From Lepas anatifera (taxonomy: Eukaryota > Arthropoda > Thecostraca > Lepadidae), in contig JAOTON010001607.1 in the NCBI GenBank assembly GCA_034440635.1, positions 62,001 to 126,000 on the forward strand: a DNA stretch of 64,000 nucleotides. The letters run 5' to 3'. Position numbers and translations under genes: made by a program. The notes under the pieces are model-generated. The model was not told where the DNA came from and ran no database searches. It saw only the letters and a program-made list of their open reading frames with translations. Below are positions 59,510 to 64,000 of the stretch, piece by piece; position 1 is the stretch's first letter, and every line of letters begins with the position of its first letter.

Positions 59510-61105
59510 TCAGTTCTTGACATTCATATGTTGTCCACATAATCTATGGGAACAGAGCTTTCGATTGATACCAAAATTATTGATCTGGGATTCATACTTC
59601 CTGAGATGTTGAATTATGTCCCCACTTTCGGCTCCGTTAGAACACTGTGCAACCCCGTCACAGGCGTTCTTCCCGTGACTGGTAGCAAAGAAGTGCCATT
59701 CACATGGTATTTGAAAGTCTATCTCGTGATAACAAACATTGATAAAGTTAAACTTATTTTTGTATTGCCCACTGCACCCGTCTGATACGTAATGTATTTT
59801 TTTCAAACCTGGCATTTGGGTGCGTAGCCAAGGTACGAGTTTGTGCTGCATGGTATGAACCATGACGAGGGAGTGCTTTTAAATCGTCACTTAAAAAACA
59901 ACAACTTCTACTGCACTGGACTCCATCCTCAGTCCAGTATGCAACAAAAGGATGTACAGTCACCTGCTTTGCAGACCAGTGATACGACTGAGCAGCATTT
60001 TGCGCGATGCATGTATAATTTTCTGAGAAGTCACCGATGACTACGGCTTCCCCCTTTGGTGCGTTTTCCCTCAAGTTTGCTGTATAATGCCCTTGAGCCT
60101 TGGAGATGTAGTGGTGACGATTTAGGTTACATACCTTCTCACTCAGGGAATCAACAAATTGCTCTATATTTTCCACACAATCCTGAAGCGTCGATTCTCT
60201 CTCTGATTTTGATCATTGTTTGAACGTAATATCTTCAAAAGCCATTTGCACGGAGTGAAGTGAGTATAAATGCTCCCCTAACTCCTTCCTCTCCAGGGCA
60301 GTTCTGACATTTTTCCATCATGCGGTCCCGCTTCGATGAGTCGCAGACTGCTGCGCTCATGAGGTCTCTGTATGTTATGCTTCGCTCCCCTAGTGCTGCC
60401 AACTGCAACTTGACATTCTGGTGGTAGGTGCAAACGCACACATTGTGTGTGCCCGGACTACCAGCTAGAACACAGTGTCTGGGGCGGAGAGTGGCGAAGG
60501 TGGAGAATCCGACCCTGGGATTACTTTCGTCTTGCTTGTACAGCACAAACATCTCCCGCATTGTTCCCAGAAGAAGATTTTTTGAACATAGACTTTCTTT
60601 CCTTCTCTGTCCCTCTCGATCACCCGGTCTCTCAATCCCCAGCACATTCTGGATACTTCGTCTCTGTTATAGAATGATTTTATTTTCGCCTTTTCTGAGT
60701 CACTAATCCGTCTTCCATGGGACACTGTTGGTACTTGGGTTATTATTCCGTAAGCTTTCTTTATTTCCCTACTCTTTTGACCATGTAACGAGACACACCG
60801 AAGAATTTCATTGTCTCAAAAATAGAGAGAGGGGACAGTGTCAGAATTTGTAGTCTTCTCCGGTAGTCCGAAGTCTCAACGAAGGCATGTTTTAACTCGG
60901 ACATCATGCGTTGGTACCTGAGAGGCACACAGGACATCGATATAAGAATTAAGAAACATAAAAACGGCATTTTAGCTACGCATACGATATCTTTTGTATC
61001 TTCCCCTTCACACATATTTCTTCTAAACACATAGTTTGGTTTTAATTTTCCCGCAGGCATACTAACTGAAATACAACAAATAATTGAGGGTAAATTTTGC
61101 GTCAA
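59510..61105 (-). pseudogene. Uncharacterised transposase-like gene, frameshifted
   Basis: Four minus-strand frames read in order. 61105-60761: hydrophobic start, then YRRRLQILTLSPLSIFETMK and FGVSRYMVKRVGK, a helix-turn-helix. 60725-60465: SEKAKIKSFYNRDEVSRMCW and GKKVYVQKIFF. 60645-60235: GFSTFATLRPRHCVLAGSPG, THNVCVCTYHQNVK, CQNCPG. 60176-59754 and 59863-59510: VVIGDFSENYTCIAQNAA, HWSAKQVTVHPFVAYW, VSDGCSGQYKNKFNF, EWHFFATSHGKNACDG. The spaced acidic residues (GDFSENY, SDG, CDG) suggest an RNase H-fold DDE/D nuclease. I recall many unnamed animal proteins with this layout but cannot place them in a named superfamily. At least three frame breaks make it a pseudogene. Confidence 0.7.
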
Positions 61106-61339
61106 TTTCCCAAATAGTATAGAAAAAGACTTAGTTGATACTTTCTATTACTTATGAGATAACATACATTGCTTGAGACAGAACAAGTTGATACTCGAAC
61201 CTAAAAAATGGACACAGCAGACTTATTTATGCTCAGACACTACAAATATTTCCACTTACTTGCCCGACTCAGAGTCAGTTTCTGTTCGTCTCTGTTTTTT
61301 TTTTTTTTGGAATTGCCTCTGGTGTCTACATATCAGCTT
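61106..61339. other. Upstream of the transposase-like gene
   Basis: AT-rich, short T run at about 61298-61307. No terminal inverted repeat is identified. Confidence 0.4.
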
Positions 61340-61351
61340 CAGCCACGAGGG

Positions 61352-61502
61352 GCCACGTAGCCGACCCGGGTTCAAGGCCCGGCGGCTTCCCTGAACAAGG
61401 AGCAAGCTGGCTCCCGAGAAACCCTTCCAACAGGGAAAGAGTTGGCGACGCCATATGACCCTGGCAGTTGGTGCGTCGATAAGCCCCAAAAATCATCATC
61501 AT
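61352..61502 (+). mobile_element. 5'-truncated SINE with perfect 12-bp target duplication
   Basis: Starts inside the tRNA-like head (GCCACGTAGCCGACCCGGG), keeps the B box GGTTCAAGGCC and the whole body, and ends in (ATC)n. The 12-mer CAGCCACGAGGG flanks it (61340-61351 and 61503-61514). Same family as 9284-9469. Confidence 0.9.
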
Positions 61503-61714
61503 CAGCCACGAGGGAGATATTTCGTTTCATTTCCGACACTATACTTTTCAGCTTTCGTGTGCCTTCAGCGCGTCGAGTCGGGGTTCTAAGGCCGGCTAGA
61601 AACAAGAAATGTCGAAGGATTATGAGGATGTCAACAAGTGATTTTTACATCAGTCATACTGGAACTCTGCATCTTAGGCATTAAATTTATAGCTAGGCAG
61701 ATTTAGGATTGCGG

Positions 61715-61970
61715 ACCAAAGTACGTAAGAAAGAATTTCGTATGCCTTAAGTACGTAGAGACAAAGTACGCACGTTTATAATAATAGTAGTGGAAAAAGT
61801 TCGTACGGGTTAAAGTGCGTAGGGGCAAAATGTTCGTAATGTAAAAAGTTCGTATGAGAAAAGTTCGCACGGGTTAAAGTACGTAGGGGTAAAATGCTCG
61901 TAATGTAAAAATTCCTAAGGAAAAAGTTCGTACGGGTTAAAGTACGAGCTAAAGTGTTCGTAAAGTAAGG
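61715..61970. repeat. Tandem repeat of about 62 bp
   Basis: Units beginning AAAAAGTTCGTACGGGTTAA start near 61794, 61858 and 61920. GTACGTA words continue leftward to about 61715, next to a TAGGCAGATTTAGGATTGCG fragment of the hAT-type group. Confidence 0.82.
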
Positions 61971-62034
61971 ACTTAACTGAGGGACACTTGCATGGGACAC
62001 TTTTTCAGCCTTCATCCCCGTTCTCTAGTTTTTT

Positions 62035-62230
62035 ATGTTCCAATCCATTCCATCCCTAAAATGTCAATAAAGTCCGTCCCATTCCGTCTCATTCCATCAT
62101 TTTCCTTGAAATCTGGCCGAAATTTCGTTCCATTCCACCATGTTACTAATGAGCCCTGGGAAATTTCGTCCCATTCCGTTCCATTTCTGCAAAATCCTAT
62201 CCCATCGCGTTCCATTCCTAACCCATGCAG
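62035..62230. repeat. CCATTCC-rich low-complexity DNA
   Basis: Irregular repeats of (C)CCATTCC(G/A)T words, about 200 bp. No coding content. Confidence 0.7.
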
Positions 62231-62365
62231 ACCTCTGGTGACCAATCCAGCTCGCAAGCGCCAATATCTACTACATCGTAGACATCGTAGACATCTCTAC
62301 TATCTCGTACATCTACGATGACATTGGTGGCGCACTAGAACAACAGCCTACGCGAGTCTGGCCTT

Positions 62366-62368
62366 TTA

Positions 62369-62442
<74 letters not shown>
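62366..62442. repeat. (TA)n microsatellite
   Basis: About 77 bp of TA repeat with one G. Confidence 0.97.
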
Positions 62443-62443
<1 letters not shown>

Positions 62444-62586
62444 CAGCATTAGCATTATTCTCACATTATCCGTACAGTCATTTCTAGATATAAACAGCTC
62501 ACATACATTTCAACACAGTTACAATTCATACAAGTCGCCTATTTTGAAACCTACCTAGATACATGAATAGTCCTTTATGATGATGG

Positions 62587-62880
62587 CTATTGGTATTGCA
62601 TGGGCTTCAGGAGGGTCCAGGAGGATGACATTATGTTTAGCTGGGGTTTATTTTTCCGAATTTCTATAGATTCGCTGATTTTAAGCTCTGCAACATCTTT
62701 GCAGAGCCCAAGAATTTTGATATTTAGTTTAGTGTGGTTTATATTAGTAATTTGAGTATGCTCGTTTTTGAAATGTTCGCCGAAGGGTGTATTTTTTGTT
62801 TTGTTTCTTGCGTCTCTGAGATGTTCCATGTATCTTTCTCTGATCATACGCTTACTTTCAACCGTGTAAATTTTGGAGCA
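62587..62880 (-). pseudogene. Penelope-like GIY-YIG endonuclease fragment
   Basis: Reads RERYMEHLRDARNKTKNTPF, GEHFKNEHTQITN and ELKISESIEIRKNKPQLNIM. This fits the second half of a GIY-YIG nuclease: the Arg-containing helix, a GxHF turn and the Glu helix followed by PxLN. The nuclease sits at the end of Penelope-like elements. The GIY and YIG strands and the reverse transcriptase are not seen. Related to the fragment at about 5.7 kb. Confidence 0.6.
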
Positions 62881-63222
62881 GAGTTAACAAGTAATTTCAT
62901 AAACGGAGTTCCGTTGGTGGCGCCCACCTTCCAGTCCCGCCATGCAGCAGAAGCAGCGTCTGTTGCCGGCGGGACATGGAGGTGGGTCTAGGGCCGCTCT
63001 AGTGATTTTGTTAGCTAACGTTTCCCCGCTTAACTATGTGATCTGGAACGGTAGTTTTGAAGTTTTGACGGCATGGGATACTTTATGGGAAAGCTCATCG
63101 TCTTTGAAGGGTAGCCTAATGTAAGTGCGTTCTTCTGTTTTTGGACGGGTTAGCTTCGTAATGTTCTCTGGAACAGTCTGGTTTTAGTTCGCTGGATCAA
63201 ATTGTTAGGATACCCGTTCATT

Positions 63223-64000
63223 TTAACACGCGCATTGACGGGGGTCTGAGCCACCTCCGCTTTGACGGAGGGCGGGTACCCGCCCCCCCTAAGATCTCGA
63301 GAACCACGGTAGGTAGCGAAAAACGGTAAACGGTGTTGGGTAGCCCATCCACTTTTCCATCGAAAATATTTGAACCATTTTTTTGCCAGGTCGCATTTAA
63401 GGTCGCAAGAGGTCAAAACATGCCGTCATAGGGATAACATGTAAATTAAGTTTTTCAGCCATTACATCTGAACAAGTAAAGACAGAGCAAAACGACTTGA
63501 AATCTATGAATCCTCGCAGCAAGCAGAATCGAATGATATATAATTTGAACTTGGTAGGTCAAATCAAGGATTTGACCTGACCTGAGCTCAGGTCAGGGTC
63601 AAATTATATAAAATGCATATAATTAGAACTGCAAAGCAAAGGCAAGTCTATTGCAGCTAAAATAAACGCTCTATCACCATCCGCTACTGAGTTATTCAGT
63701 AAAATCCATTTTTCCCATGTATTTCCAATGGAGAGGTCATGCCTCGTACCTGACCTTAGGTCATCGATATCAAAAATACCGGAACATATTTTAGAGAACT
63801 CGGTGGGCCCATTATGTGATAGGAGCTTCAATCGGATAAGTTCACCCTGCTCCGACTTATGCTATCTTAAACTTTTTTAAGGTCAGGTCACTTGACCTGT
63901 ACTGGTGACCTGACCTGAGATGACCTAACCTTAAAATGTCTACAGAAGTTGTAAAATGATGAGGAAAAAGGGATGCCAAGTACGGCGGCGCTACGCGCCG
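63223..64000 (+). mobile_element. TTAA family A element (A4), cut by window end
   Basis: TTAA at 63223-63226, CACGCGCATTGACGGGGG, then GGGCGGGTACCCGCCCCC. The body follows A3 closely and ends in GGCGGCGCTACGCGCCG at the last base of the window, so the right hairpin and TTAA lie just outside. Confidence 0.9.

Overview
The window looks like repeat-rich intergenic or intronic DNA from an invertebrate animal. Evidence: spliceosomal-type signals, non-LTR (LINE) retrotransposons with an APE-type endonuclease and zf-RVT tail, Gypsy-type LTR elements, Penelope-like fragments, tRNA-derived SINEs and many short inverted-repeat DNA elements. Nothing resembles bacterial operons or a convincing intact host gene. 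I cannot name the species; a crustacean, other arthropod or mollusc would fit. Almost everything recognisable is a mobile element, and most coding parts are broken by frameshifts, stops or younger insertions.

Layout. 1-2.2 kb: decayed Gypsy pol (+). 2.2-3.1 kb: GC-rich repeats. 3.1-4.6 kb: a 25/43-bp minisatellite. 4.8-6.6 kb: TTAA-flanked element family C with a Penelope fragment inside it, then a piece of family D. 6.6-7.7 kb: LINE 3' end. 9.3 kb: SINE. 10.3-12.5 kb: TTAA elements B1 and A1. 13.9-16.5 kb: a LINE lacking its reverse transcriptase. 16.8-26.5 kb: LINE ORF1 and then ORF2 of probably one element, carrying inserts A2, B2 and a 2.7-kb Transib-like element that itself holds TTAA element C2. 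26.6-36.9 kb: Gypsy sequences on the minus strand, whose RNase H and integrase are separated in frame by a 4.7-kb insert with an 8-bp target duplication. 37.7-45.2 kb: TTAA elements D1, E, F and D2, with A3 inside D2. 45.2-46.7 kb: an AGCTCAGGGGCCC-like satellite. 46.7-47.6 kb: LINE endonuclease (-). 49.9-56.7 kb: SINE, C3, LINE ORF1 (-) and C5. 57.1-61.1 kb: a broken transposase-like gene (-) interrupted by C4. 61.3-64 kb: SINE, tandem repeats, a Penelope fragment and A4, which runs off the end.

The most notable signals are these. (1) A set of related TTAA-flanked non-autonomous elements (A, B, C, D, F) carries a G-run/C-run hairpin near the ends; the inner stem is specific to each family and changes in a compensating way between families. 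(2) The same elements are packed with AGGTCA/TGACCT hexamers, the nuclear-receptor half-site. (3) An element with 40-bp terminal repeats beginning CAC and a CGTCG 5-bp duplication, as expected for the Transib (RAG-related) superfamily. (4) An 84-bp segment of the transposase-like gene, identical in both places, sits inside a TTAA element and may tie that transposase to the TTAA families. (5) A minisatellite whose unit length is not a multiple of three leaves long open frames in all three forward phases.
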